64,000 nt of DNA, from contig JACEHZ010000369.1 in NCBI GenBank assembly GCA_017893485.1, forward strand, positions 310,001-374,000, written 5' to 3'. Made by a program: the position numbers and the translations under genes. This stretch comes from Hemerocallis citrina (Eukaryota; Streptophyta; Magnoliopsida; Asparagales; Asphodelaceae). Under the pieces are notes generated by a model. That model made no database searches. It worked only from the letters and a program-made list of their open reading frames with translations, and was not told the origin of the DNA. This document shows positions 25,122-35,209 of the stretch, in pieces (positions within the stretch are counted from its first letter, which is position 1; each line of letters starts with the position of its first letter).

Positions 25122-25254
25122 CTAGAAGAAGATCAAACAAAGAAAAAGGTGCTAGCAGGATATATACACGAATAATTGTACAAAGGAGGGAAAAACAACA
25201 ACAACATGTAGAAAACTGAAAGAAAGAAAAGAAAGTACAACTACTGTGATATAC
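25122..25254 (-). other. Intron-like spacer between gag and protease in gypsy1
   Basis: On the minus strand gag coding reaches GTTGCAG and then GTATATCACAG; a TTCTTTTC-rich tract follows and ends in TTCTTCTAG directly before protease coding GTGATTTTAGTC. The ends fit GT-AG rules, the interior has stops, and gypsy2 has a similar spacer at the same place. The two sides are one base out of phase, which may be a later indel or a different donor. Confidence 0.5.
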
Positions 25255-26483
25255 CTGCAACCACTCCAACAGCAACTTCCGCTTCCTCGGCTGTCAGGTT
25301 ATAAGCCTGACCACGACCACCAACTTGACCTCCTCTGGGAGCCACACGCCTCTGATCAAAGACTTGCCTCTGCGGAGGAAGAGATGGCCTGCCCTGACCA
25401 CGCGTCGGTGCTCCTAGCTTAGTAGCACCCACAACTTGCGTAGGAGCTCAGTTCCTTGGACAGTCACGAACCATATGCTCACTGCTCCCACACACTAAAC
25501 ATAGTCGGTTGGCCATCCTGCAGTCTTGTGGTGAATGCCCAGTCTTATGGCAGTAGCCACAAGTTTCAACATTCCTCGGGACAACAGGTGTGTATGGCTG
25601 TGCTCTCGTAGGAGGGGGTAGAACTGGCCTCCAAATAGTTCCTTCGAAAGGCCGAGCTGCAACAGGGTGCGAAACAGTCCTCTGAGGAACACTAGACCTG
25701 CTGAGAGTCTGCTCTTGGGTCCGAGCTGCATCCAGAACATCGGAATAAACACGAAGTCGAAGAGCAGCCAAACGTTCCTGGAGGGAAAAGCTCAAGCCCG
25801 ACAGAAACCGACTAACCCGAGCCTCATCAGTGGCAACGAAGGTAGGGGCGAAGCAACTGAGCCGAATAAACTCTACAGCATACTCGTCTACGGAACGGTT
25901 TTCCTGATTAAGATAATGCTCAAATTAATACCGTTACAAGTGAAGTAGGCAACAACAAATGATATTTAAGAACATTATCTAGCTGACCTGAGTTAGGGAA
26001 ACAAACTGTCGCTCTATCTCTGCCTTGGTGACATTGGGAAAGAACTTCGCCATGAAGCTCTCAGAGAAAGTGGCCCACTCAGTGGGTTGCGGCATCCTTT
26101 CGGATTCAACCCGCCACCAGATATGAGCAAGATCCACCAACTGGATGCGAACCACATCCACACGATCCGCCTCGGCAACACGTGCGGCGACCAGCAGTTG
26201 CTCCATCCGGATAAGCCATTACTCGGTCTCCAATAGTGACTCAGTTGCTGAAAACTTATCCGGGTGCAGCCTCATGAAATTTGCTACCGTACCAGGCCTA
26301 GGTGGCAGAGCACCAGGTGTATTGGCAGAGCACAATAGTAACATTCCCATTGGCTGCCAAAGTGGCTCTCATCAGCTCATTGTGCTCCTGCTGAAGAGCC
26401 ATCATCTACTGGATCGTCTAGAGAATGGCAGCGTTGTCCGGCTGCCCATCCCCCAAGTGAGAAGAAGAATTCTCACAAGCCAT
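25255..26483 (-). pseudogene. Gypsy1 gag with an internal intron
   Basis: Gag forms the particle. From an ATG at 26483 (MACENSSSHLGDG) the frame carries several stops in the first 90 codons, then FMRLHPDKFSATES, WLIRMEQLLVAARVAEADRVDVVRIQLVDLAHIWW (about 26100-26220), SFMAKFFPNVTKAEIERQFVSLTQ, a short intron (25904-25987), then ENRSVDEYAVEFIRLS, FLSGLSFSLQERL and two zinc knuckles CGYCHKTGHSPQDC and CLVCGSSEHMVRDC near 25450-25570. A TGA follows DCPRN. A basic RGGQVGGRGQ-type stretch and AYNLTAEEAEVAVGV lead to the protease spacer. The upstream stops make it a pseudogene. Confidence 0.82.
25904..25987 (-). other. 84-bp phase-0 intron inside gypsy1 gag
   Basis: Minus strand: ACTCAG|GTCAGC at the donor and TTAATCAG|GAAAAC at the acceptor. 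Reading through meets a TAG at the third codon; removing the 84 bases joins SLTQ to ENRSVDEY in frame, restoring the contiguous gag alignment seen in relatives. Gypsy2 has a 76-bp intron at the same codon. Confidence 0.75.
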
Positions 26484-26671
26484 AGCCTGAAACACGATCA
26501 AAGATAGTCAGTACCCAAATTATATGTTGGTTATTATACAAGTATTCATGTGATTATCGTGGTGTGCAAATAACTGAGTTAACCCGGCTAGAGCCAAACT
26601 CGACTAATATACAATCAAAGCTAAACCACGTAAAGATAGTCATGTTTGATTGATATATTACTCAACCCTGG

Positions 26672-26683
26672 GCTCTGATACCG
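26672..26683 (-). promoter_or_regulatory. Gypsy1 primer-binding site
   Basis: Minus strand CGGTATCAGAGC, one mismatch to the initiator tRNA-Met site, 11 bases inside the 5' LTR edge at 26695. Confidence 0.85.
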
Positions 26684-26694
26684 CTAAAAAACCC

Positions 26695-29600
26695 TGTCAC
26701 GCCCCGCTTCCCAAAATACGGAACACAAGCACGTAATGTAGGCTCAACGAATGATGTAAACACCATCCATAAGTTGTACCAGACTAACTCAGCAATCAGA
26801 ACAACAAAATACAACCACGCAAGAAATATAACCACATGAATCAAAGATAAATTTCAATAATAAATGAAATAATCTACAGTATAAATATCCAACATCCGGG
26901 ATCAAAACAAACTACGAGTCAAAAAGCCCAACAACTAAGTACAAGTCATAACAATGTTCGAGAAAATAAATCTAGCAGCAAATAAAACTATGCAGCAGAG
27001 ACTGGTTCCAACTCTAGAAATGTTGCTCACCAATTTCTTCGGGAACAGATTCTTCAGTACCTGTAAAATCTTGATCTAAAAGAAAGAAAAGAGTGCCCTT
27101 AGTGTAAGTCGTGGGTGGCAGGTAGAGAAAACAGAGGATAATAGGAAAGCATGAATATCAAAGGAAAGGAATATGGTCAAAGACAAAGAACAAAGCAAAG
27201 AGCAGGCAATAATATCAAAGGTGTACAATAATCACACATTTAATGAGTGATGTCAAGTCAAGATCAAGCATGAGATGCAGGTTATTAAGTATTTTATTAG
27301 GCTATTTAGTGCACGTACTACTGCATTCCATTCCATAGGTTCGGCGCAAGCACAGTTATCGTTTTAGACTGATGGTGAATTCACGGATCGTGTACTTGGC
27401 ATTGATAACAATAATTTACGTGCAAGAATTATCATTCAATCATTGCAATCAATACTCCTCCTTCTATGTCAAGTATTCGTGCGGGCGAGAAGGCATTACC
27501 GAGTACATTTTCCGATTGTTCACTACCAAGTCTACCCATAATACCCCAGCTTGTTAATAGTTTATTTTCATCCTATGTGAGCATACAAGAGGGTGTCAAT
27601 ATTGTATATTACTATATATGACTAATTCTAAGCATTACACACAGAGCATGAGGCAAACACATCATATAAACATATTTCACAAAATCTGGACAACATGACC
27701 TTGCTGTACTAAAACAAGGATTATGGTCACTACAAAATAGCAAACCTGAATCTGCCAGAAGGAATAGGAAGTAGACTTCCATACAGTTCCAGCGAGTATA
27801 ATTAAGGGATATATAAGATATCAAAACTAGGGTGAAAACTCTATTCTAATCAGGTTTTATGTTCAGGCAGCTTGTAGTAAGTTGTGTTCAACTAAATATT
27901 TCGGGTCAGAGAACTCATTAATAAAATCTATAAAAATTTCAGGAAGTTTCTATACATGTCTAGCTCCAGCCTAATTTATTTCAAATTTTTATCTTATTAT
28001 TAACAGGGTCAAATAAAATATAGAACAGCGGGATACGCATGCACTTGTGAATCTGAAATTTCTAACACAGTTGTACTAAAAAGATGATATCTAGCTGATG
28101 ACAAATTGAAATTTAAATCTACACCAGGGAAAAGTGATCTAGACATCCAGGGCTACAATTTATGTTCAGCAAGTTATTTTAAATTATGTCATTAGCATGG
28201 TTAAAAATCAAATTCAAAGTGAAACTTCCAGCAGACCAGAAATTAACTTAACATAAAAAGGCAACAAATAAATTATACAATCACATATAGCATGCAAATT
28301 GGTAATTAAAGTGATCCTAGGTGTCAACATGCAAATTTCTAAGTTTAAGGTACAATTATCACAGGCATGGTGTCAATTCATCGAACAACTTCAATCTATC
28401 ACACACAATTTAACATGTCCAATTTATCAAGTAGTTTTATGCATGAATCTAGTTATTTAAATGTGCATATGCATGAAACAATGGGGACTGGGTTAAAGAT
28501 CAAAGAGATAGCACGATGTTAGGAGTATATCGGGTTAGCTCGTATAAACCCTCGACAAACTTAACGGAATTGTCAAAAGCAGTTTGATAACGAAATAGAC
28601 GGGATTTACTTGCAGGAGATCAAATAAACTTGAACAGAATAAAATACTAGTTCAAGAAGAGACTTGCTTGTTGTATTGCAGATACAATTAATAAGAATAA
28701 CGGGATTAGAATCCCGGACAAAAACACCAACAGCACGTACGAGACATGTGCGAAGAAACCCAAGCAAACAACAACAGCAACTCACAGCCAAGGAAAACCC
28801 CACATCGGATCCGACAGAACACGGGACAGCGATCGGGATCTGATGCGCCAAAACACGGGGCAGCAATCTCGTCTTATGTATGATCTTCCTCACACCGAAT
28901 CGGCCCAAACAGCGAACAGTGGTAGGAGATCCGCTGCACGCCGAACACAGAACAGCGGGGCCAACCAATGGCGCTCCGTTTTCTTCCTCGGCTAGGAGAG
29001 AGAGAGAGAGAGAGCACGGTGGACGGCGACTGTGACTGCGATGGGGTGGCACTGCGGTGGGGCACCACAGTCGGGAGCGACGGTGGCGACGGCAGCCTTG
29101 ACGAGCGGAGCTCTGTTTTTTCGGTTGGAAATAGAGAGCGATGATGGCAACGATCAGGGACTCGAATGGCCACGCTATTGGACCTGCGATGGTTGTAAGG
29201 GTGATCGGTAAGGGACGACATCGACAATGGGGTCTCACAGAGTGGAGGAACGATGATAGTGATGGTTCGGTGATGGGTTACGGCGAGGAGAACGGGATGA
29301 CGACGGGGAAACCACGACAGCGACGAGGGCGAGGGGATGGAGATGATGATGGTGATGGTGGTGATGGAGATTGAAGGCGATCAGAGAGCCAACGGGGTAG
29401 GGTTTTGGTTATGGGTTTGGGTGCAATGAAAAACAGAGAGGAGGAAGGGGGTGCGGGGTGAGAGATACGGCGGAGAGAGAGATAGAATAGATTTTAGGGT
29501 TGAATAATATGGTATATATATAGGGATCAAGAATTAGGATTTTGGGTTCAGATTATATGGGTTCTAGGTATCGGTTTTGGCTCCAAAAAGAGAAAAATAA

Positions 29601-29815
29601 ATGCAATGAGATGAGATGAACATAAACGAGAACAAATCAAACTCAAAATAGAAAGAGCAAAATTGCAAAGAAAACAGAATCCAATGAAAAGAATACAGAT
29701 TGATCAAGAGAGAACAGAAGAACCCAAGAAAAGAAAAAATAACTATAACAAATGAATCCAAATACAATAATCAAAAGAAAACGAAATATGATAAAATCTG
29801 AAAATAGGGCTTACA
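26695..29815 (-). repeat. Gypsy1 5' LTR with TATA box
   Basis: Plus-strand ends TGTCACGCCCC and GGGCTTACA. The minus-strand TATATATATA at 29513-29522 is the probable promoter, about 295 bases from the LTR start, leaving an R-U5 leader of roughly 2.8 kb. The long minus-strand open frame at 28606-29238 is frameshifted in the sister LTR and lacks any domain, so it is not called. Confidence 0.88.
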
Positions 29816-30247
29816 TGGGTCAAGAGGGCAGGTGAGCCAACCCAGCAGGGCATCCAAGTGGGGCGGCAGTGTACATGCCTACCATTCAAGCGGGTGCAGA
29901 AACATCAGAGTCACGTAGCAGAAGGCTCAAGCCGAGGGGCAAGTCCTAGGGAGGCAGATAGACCATTCAACGGAATTTTTGGCAGTGACCAGCCGATCAT
30001 CATTTTGGAAGACGGCCGGTAGCTTCGCAAGAGAAGTTTGAATATTTTTGTAATCAGTTGTAACAAATTTATGTAATTTGTATTCCTTGTTCAAGAACAA
30101 GATAAGGGTTGTAATTATTGATGTAATGATTCTATTTGGCAATAAAAAATTTTAAATTTCTGTGTTATTTATTGTGTTGAGATGCATTTGAAAGAAAAGA
30201 TCTGGTGATGTCACGGATGTCCGGTAACGGGGATCCGGAGAGTTACA
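29816..30247 (+). repeat. 3' LTR of the gag-only element, last part
   Basis: Continues the LTR after gypsy1, from TGGGTCAAGAGGGCAGG (counterpart at about 11850) to GGAGAGTTACA. The TGGGT at its start is the right target duplication of gypsy1 with one mismatch. An open frame that begins here (ATG at 30205) runs into the copia RT and is a chance fusion. Confidence 0.9.
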
Positions 30248-31145
30248 TCCTTATTGTTGGAAGCAGTGATAAGATGATTAAATCTACTAGGAACATGTTG
30301 AACTTGAGATTTGACATGAAAGATATGAGACCAGCTAATGTTATATTGAAAATTAAAATAACAAGAACATCATACGAGTTTATTTTAAGTCAGTCACATT
30401 ATATACACAATATTCTTGGAAATTTTGATAAAGATAATTTTGGAATTGCCAGAACTCCGGTAGACCTAACTTTACATCTGTCTAAGAATAAAAGTGAGAG
30501 TATCTGTCAAGTAGAATACTCTAGAATCATAGGCAGTCTTTATGTACTTAATCAGTTGTACAAGACTAGACATAGACTATGCAGTTAGTAAACTAAGTAG
30601 ATATACGAGTAATCTTGGAACCAAGCATTGACAAGCGATTACAAGAGTGCTGAAGTACTTGAATTTTACTTGTAATTAATGCTTGTATTATACAAGATAT
30701 CCGGCTGTACTTGAAGGATATAGTGATGTGAACCGGGGCTATGTATTTACACTGGGTGGTGCAGTAGTTTCGTGGAAATCATTGAAACAAATAGTGATCA
30801 CTAAATCCACGATGAAATCTAAATTTATCGCACTAGAAAAATGTGGGGAAGAGGCTGAATGGTTACGCCACTTCCTTGAGGATATTCTATGGTGGACAAA
30901 GCATGTTCCTCTAATATGCATACATTCAGATAGTCTGCAATTTGTACAGCACAAAACAATATGTATAATAGTAAATTTAGAAATATTTCTCGAAGACATA
31001 ATACCATTAGATAACTACTCTCTACTTGATTTATCTCTACGGACTATGTAAAGTCAAAGGATAACATTGCGGATCCGCTAACTTAAGGTTTAAACATAGA
31101 GTTAGTTGATAAATCATCGAGGGGAATGAGACTAAAGCCCATAAA
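30248..31145 (+). pseudogene. Copia pol, second part (RT C-terminal part and RNase H)
   Basis: Directly after the gag-only element the copia RT continues with LIVGSSDKM, completing the YVDDILIVG block broken at 8113. Then follow LNLRFDMKDM, the connection QSHYIHNILGNF, TPVDLTLHLSKN and VEYSRIIGSLYVL (to about 30588, then a frame change), and RNase H with [41 protein letters not shown] (catalytic-type Glu) and [11 protein letters not shown] (Asp). The end reads NIADPLT, a stop, then GLNIELV, the usual C-terminus of copia polyproteins. Several frameshifts are present. Confidence 0.85.
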
Positions 31146-31730
31146 AGAATATTCGATACATTGGACACCCAACCTAGTTGATTGGAGATCCCAAGATCTA
31201 GGTTCAAAGGGACAACTAAATTGTAAAGACCATGTTGGACCACTATTGGGATTTCCCCATGTCCATTCCTATGATGAAAATGTGATACCCATAAGGTAAG
31301 AGGTTAAGCTAGACTTTCAATGATTCTTATGCTTCGAAAATTTGAGTAGAGTAATGCGGATTACTCTTAACTAAGAAATGACCTATATGAGAGGGAAGAA
31401 GGGCCACTTCCAAGGGAATAGTGTAGAGCAATATTCCTGTTAAACTCTTGCAGAACTAGGTGATGTTCATGGCTGAAACGAACATAACAATGAGAAATGA
31501 AATGCGATAGGAAGATTCATGTGTGAGATATCTCATCGTTTACACAAATGATAGAACAGTTCAAGGACATCGCGTTTACTATTTAATTTGTAAAGTAGAC
31601 ATATTATTATAAGGGAAGTTCCAAAGGGTAACAGCTACCGATCCTATGCAGGTTTTAACCGTTGAATTCTATCACTAAGTCTGTCGTGACTGTGGCCATT
31701 AATTTCATTCATGTGGGGATTGTTAGAAAA
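31146..31730 (+). other. Copia 3' noncoding region with polypurine tract
   Basis: No reading frame of interest. The last ten bases before the LTR, ATGTGGGGAT (31721-31730), are the polypurine tract typical of copia elements and fix the 3' LTR start at 31731. Confidence 0.75.
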
Positions 31731-32593
31731 TAGGTATTTTATACACCATTTATGAACCGTTTGGAGCAATTTTTTGAGTAAGATCCTATATGAATTAGTG
31801 AGAGATCTTGATGGATTTGTGTTATCCTTCGTGAGTATATCAAAATCTTATATTTATTTGCTCAAAATGGTTATCGAGTGAATGAGAAATTGTCTGCCAA
31901 AGTTAGGCAGTTTATTTTTTAAAAATGAGTTGAGGAATTTTAGTCCCACATCGGAAAAATCAAAGGAATTAGAAGAGGATATATAATAACATATTTCTTG
32001 GCAATGTAAGATAGCAAGCCAAGATGCTCTCTCGCGTGCACAAGGGGGGTGCAAATCTCAGACCGATTTACATGCGGCTTGTGTGCGCCCGCACATCCTA
32101 CAGACATGAATGACAAACTGACGTGAACCCACCTCGTGCAGAGCCATTTTTTTGCTACAGTTTCATTTTTTCGATCTGTAAACGACAAAAATGAATTCAT
32201 AAATGGTTCTATCTGCAACTTATTCATGTTTCGAACTGCAGAAACAGTTTTGTCGGCCGTTATAATGGTGCATTCAAGCTTTTTTCTGTCGCTATAGTCA
32301 GTGCATTCAAGCTTTTGTCTGCCGTTACAGTCAGTACATTCAATGAGATGTCTGCTATTACATTCTTCATCCTGGCCCTATAAATAGAGGCCTCTTCTCC
32401 CCTCATTGGACAGACTAGACACTCTTCTCTCGCCATCTTTTATGTTTTGTTTTGTTCGTCTAATTCGATTGTTCGGTGCTAGAATTCAAACACTTTCAGT
32501 TCAAGTGTGTGGCATGGTGACTACGTCAACACTCTACGGTCATTGCATCACGGGAGACGGACGCCTCTACAAATTCTAATACTCGGATGAGGC
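31731..32593 (+). repeat. Copia 3' LTR (end lost at hAT)
   Basis: Starts TGTTAGAAAATAGG and is colinear with 3022-3675, then continues through the TATA box and R/U5 to CGGATGAGGC, where a hAT terminus begins. The corresponding U5 piece at 4690-4730 continues with GAATATGTTTTAAGG, so the LTR end is missing here. Confidence 0.85.
32378..32387 (+). promoter_or_regulatory. Copia LTR TATA box
   Basis: CTATAAATAG in the 3' LTR, followed after about 30 bases by a CT-rich stretch where transcripts could start. The matching place in the 5' LTR is the point of deletion. Confidence 0.65.
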
Positions 32594-32970
32594 TAGGGTT
32601 GGAAACCGAGCCGGGCTGACCAGCAACCAACTCGTGACCCGCTCGCCAAACCCGGCCTGTTAACTTACGGTTCGGGTCCGGGTCGAATCCGCGAACCTAA
32701 ATGGGTCGACCCAGGTCATCTAAAATGGGTTTCGAACCTGTTGAACCCGACCAGCAAACTCGGTGAATAGCGCCCAACCCGCCCATGAACCCACAGGTCG
32801 ACCCGCGGGTTTCGAACCGTTTGACCTGTACGGGCCAAACGATTGACCCGTCCCCCGGACGGGTTGACCGTTCGACCTGGGGGTCCAACGGCAAAAAAAC
32901 AGCCAACGACTGTTTTAGCCATTTTTTTGTTTTTTTGTTTTTTTTTGTGTGTTTTTTTTTCTTTTTCCCT

Positions 32971-32978
32971 TATAAATA
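32971..32978 (+). promoter_or_regulatory. hAT TATA box
   Basis: TATAAATA followed by a CT-rich run (33008-33025), upstream of the ATG at 33132 and the BED exon. Confidence 0.5.
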
Positions 32979-33473
32979 CCCCTTAAACCACTCTAAAAAT
33001 TTCATACCTTACTCTCTTACTCTCTCTACTACTATTACTTAATACAATCTCAATTGATTCAATTTTTTTCAACAAAGAAGCTAACAACATAGAAGCGACA
33101 AATTCTGATTGTATCGAATTCAACTTACAGCTATGTCTACTTCAAGTCTTAAACTCTTCCAAGGCTCCAAGGCTCCAACAAAGAAGATCTCTTTCTTTCT
33201 ATATACGAGTCCGGACTTCTACTTCTACTTCTACTTTTATTTTCATTCTCATTCTATATACGAGTATCTGCGAAGTACGGTATCAAAATTTCACAACCTT
33301 CTTATTGTCTTGATATTTATTTAGTAGTTATAATTTTTTTTATCACATTTATTCGTTGGTTTTTTATCTTCTCTCTCACAACCCTCCTATTGTTTTCTAG
33401 ACTTTTTTTAAAACTTATCTCGCCCAGATTGTATTTAATTTTTTCACATACACTACTATATCAACATTTCTAG

Positions 33474-34156
33474 ATCACGAGGTAACGGCCGTAGCCAAAG
33501 TGGACAAGAATCCACCAGTACTTCTCGTAGGCGTCCAATTGTCCCACAAAATGAGCTCGCCGAAGAGTACCCTATGATCGGATACATTGGTACACACGAT
33601 GTGTTTGTGAGAGACATAGACATAGAAGAAGAACCACAAACACAAGCAACCGAAACAACACAACTGGGTAGTAGTAGGAAAACTAGAGGGAAAACTAGTG
33701 ATTGGCACAAATTTTATGATTATATTCCGGACGAAGAAAATCCAGGTGTAGGTATAAAAATTTGTAAAACATGTTCGAAGCCAAACAAATGGAAGAAGGG
33801 TAAGGGGACGGGTACAATAAAACGACACTTTCAAAATGTACACAAAGAACTTCTTGTAGACCTACTTGGCCAACAAAAAATTCACCCTAGGATAGGTGTA
33901 GTTGATAGCCACTCTTATGATGCCGAACTTGTTTATTTGGAAATGACCCGACTAGTAATTAAGGAAGAGTTACCATTTTCCTATTCCAAGTGTAGGAACT
34001 TAGAAACTTTTAATCAAAACACATTAAACCCGCATTTTAAAAGAATCCCTAGGAATACTTTGAGGTCGGATTGTTTTAAAATGTACAATAAAATGATAGA
34101 AGCTTTGATTGCCATTTTATGGAGTTTAACTTGTAGAGTTTCTTTGACTTTCGATG
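33474..34156 (+). pseudogene. hAT transposase N-terminal part with BED zinc finger
   Basis: The open frame follows an acceptor-like ACATTTCTAG at 33473, so a first exon with ATG at 33132 is possible; the first ATG within the exon is 33574. Features: a Ser/Arg-rich start, SDWHKFYDY, then a BED finger with CKTC and HFQNVH ligands (33760-33845) that would bind the inverted repeats, then LVIKEELPFSYSKCRNLETF and a block ending VSLTFDG, which in plant hAT proteins leads into the catalytic RNase H-like fold. Exactly there the sequence passes into gypsy3 LTR and the remaining 22 codons are chimeric. Dimerisation and catalytic regions are missing. Confidence 0.8.
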
Positions 34157-34299
34157 GACTAGAGGAGGCGATGGCGCACGCAAGCGCGAGGGCGAGTGGG
34201 AGGAGGAGGTTCAGGGTTGCTCGGTAAGAGGATGGGGGTTGGGGTTGTACAGTAGGGAAGAGGAAGATGAAGGGTTGAAGGGGCTTGGCTGTGTTGATT

Positions 34300-34336
<37 letters not shown>

Positions 34337-35209
34337 ACAGAGATTAATTAAAAGGAATTAGTTGGAATGAGTAATTAGTGGGAGATATGGAGAGTGATTT
34401 GTGTTGAACGTGAGGAGAGTTGGAGAGATCTGGGGGATCATGAGGAGCAAATCTGGGGTTGGCCGTCAGTGGGAATTAGGGTATTGGGCTAACGAGTTTG
34501 TGGGTGAAGATCCAGAAGGAGTGGTTTATAGGGTTTTTTGTTTGAATCCAATAGGGAAAAATAAATAGGATTTAGATTAAAAATTGAACAAATAAATCAA
34601 TAGTAATATAAAATAACAATTAAATCAATTAATACACATTAGATAAATACTCAACTACTAAAAAATACAATAGAATGTATGGATTCACAAATAAATAAGA
34701 TTGGATATGATTTGGTTAAAATATAATAGGTAACACTATAGTAGTACATATTAATCAATTAAATCAAATAGTGTACATAAAATTCATACTCCAATAATAA
34801 TAAAATATAGATTAGGATCAGCAGGCTTTCACAAATCAATAAACATTCAAAGAAATAATAACAATACTAATAATAATAAGATTAGGCTCCACATTAATAA
34901 ATAAAATTAATAAAAGATGGATAAAATAAACAACCAAGAACAATAAGGTTACATAATAAAATAAGATTTTGTTTTAAATTTATTAAAATAATCCAAATAG
35001 TAATAATTCATTTGATTTGGGCTCAAATATAAATAATCGATCAATTAGGAATAGAAAATAAAGTTAAATACACCATTATTCGAAATAAATATAATTTTCG
35101 ATTAGAAATGATTTTAATAGAAGACCCAAAACGAATTTTTAAAAAAAATGAATTTATAATTATTCAAAATACAGAAAATATTCAGAAAATGTGTATTGGC
35201 GGGAATGGG
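34157..35209 (-). repeat. Gypsy3 3' LTR, truncated, first part
   Basis: Colinear with 61760-62760, including a GA microsatellite (34297-34335; counterpart about 61927-61950) and an AT-rich tract with ACCATTATT and TTTTCGATTAGAAA. It ends with ATGGG, the left target copy of gypsy2; the last bases of the LTR (GGTTACA) lie at 53962-53968. Confidence 0.85.

Larger units (their letters stand above)
18581..29815 (-). mobile_element. Gypsy1: Tekay/Del-like Ty3/gypsy element
   Basis: Two LTRs of about 3.1 kb (18581-21687, 26695-29815), an initiator-Met primer site beside the right LTR, and minus-strand gag, protease, RT, RNase H, integrase in gypsy order. The integrase ends in a GPY/F module and a short chromodomain-like tail (RREKVLKNRVIKLVRVSW), as in the Tekay/Del branch of chromoviruses. 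Target duplication CGGGT/TGGGT, inside the 3' LTR of the gag-only element. Several stops, including ones beside the RT active site, make it non-functional. Confidence 0.88.
8114..30247 (+). mobile_element. Gag-only, non-autonomous gypsy-type LTR element (TR-GAG-like)
   Basis: LTRs of about 4.2 kb begin TGTAATACCCCG at 8114 and 14859 and end in TTACA at 12302 and 30247. The insertion is flanked by the 5-bp duplication TCCTT (8109-8113 and 30248-30252). The internal region (12303-14858) holds a primer site, a gag of gypsy type with two zinc knuckles, a 146-bp tandem array and a polypurine tract. No protease, RT, RNase H or integrase is present, so it must have used enzymes from another element. 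This matches the published TR-GAG class (terminal repeat plus GAG). The downstream LTR is interrupted by gypsy1. Confidence 0.85.
3022..32593 (+). mobile_element. Ty1/copia LTR retrotransposon, split by nested insertions
   Basis: Two LTRs starting TGTTAGAAAA lie at 3022 and 31731. Between them, in copia order, are gag, aspartic protease, integrase, reverse transcriptase and RNase H, all on the plus strand. The coding region stops inside the RT YVDD box at 8113 and resumes at 30248, because a 22-kb gag-only gypsy-type element sits there with target duplication TCCTT. A GTGGGGAT polypurine tract precedes the 3' LTR. All domains carry stops, so the element is dead. No initiator-Met primer site was found after the 5' LTR, whose end is deleted. 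Confidence 0.9.
32594..34156 (+). mobile_element. hAT transposon, 5' part, truncated
   Basis: Starts TAGGGTTGGAAACCGAGCC, like many plant hAT inverted repeats (TAGGG-type with GCCGGGC), followed by 300 bases dense in CGGGTTGACCCG-like subterminal motifs, then a promoter and a BED-finger transposase start. The possible 8-bp target copy GATGAGGC precedes it (32586-32593). The element stops at about 34156 inside the transposase, at a breakpoint with gypsy3 LTR sequence; the rest of the transposase and the other terminus are not in the window. Confidence 0.75.

Noticed and set aside
30205..30588. 127-codon frame starting with ATG at 30205
   Set aside because: Its first codons are LTR of the gag-only element and the rest is copia RT; a chance fusion across the insertion point, not a new gene.
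32785..33324. Short frames in the hAT 5' region
   Set aside because: They cross the subterminal repeats and T-rich leader; the TATA box and the BED exon explain the region better.
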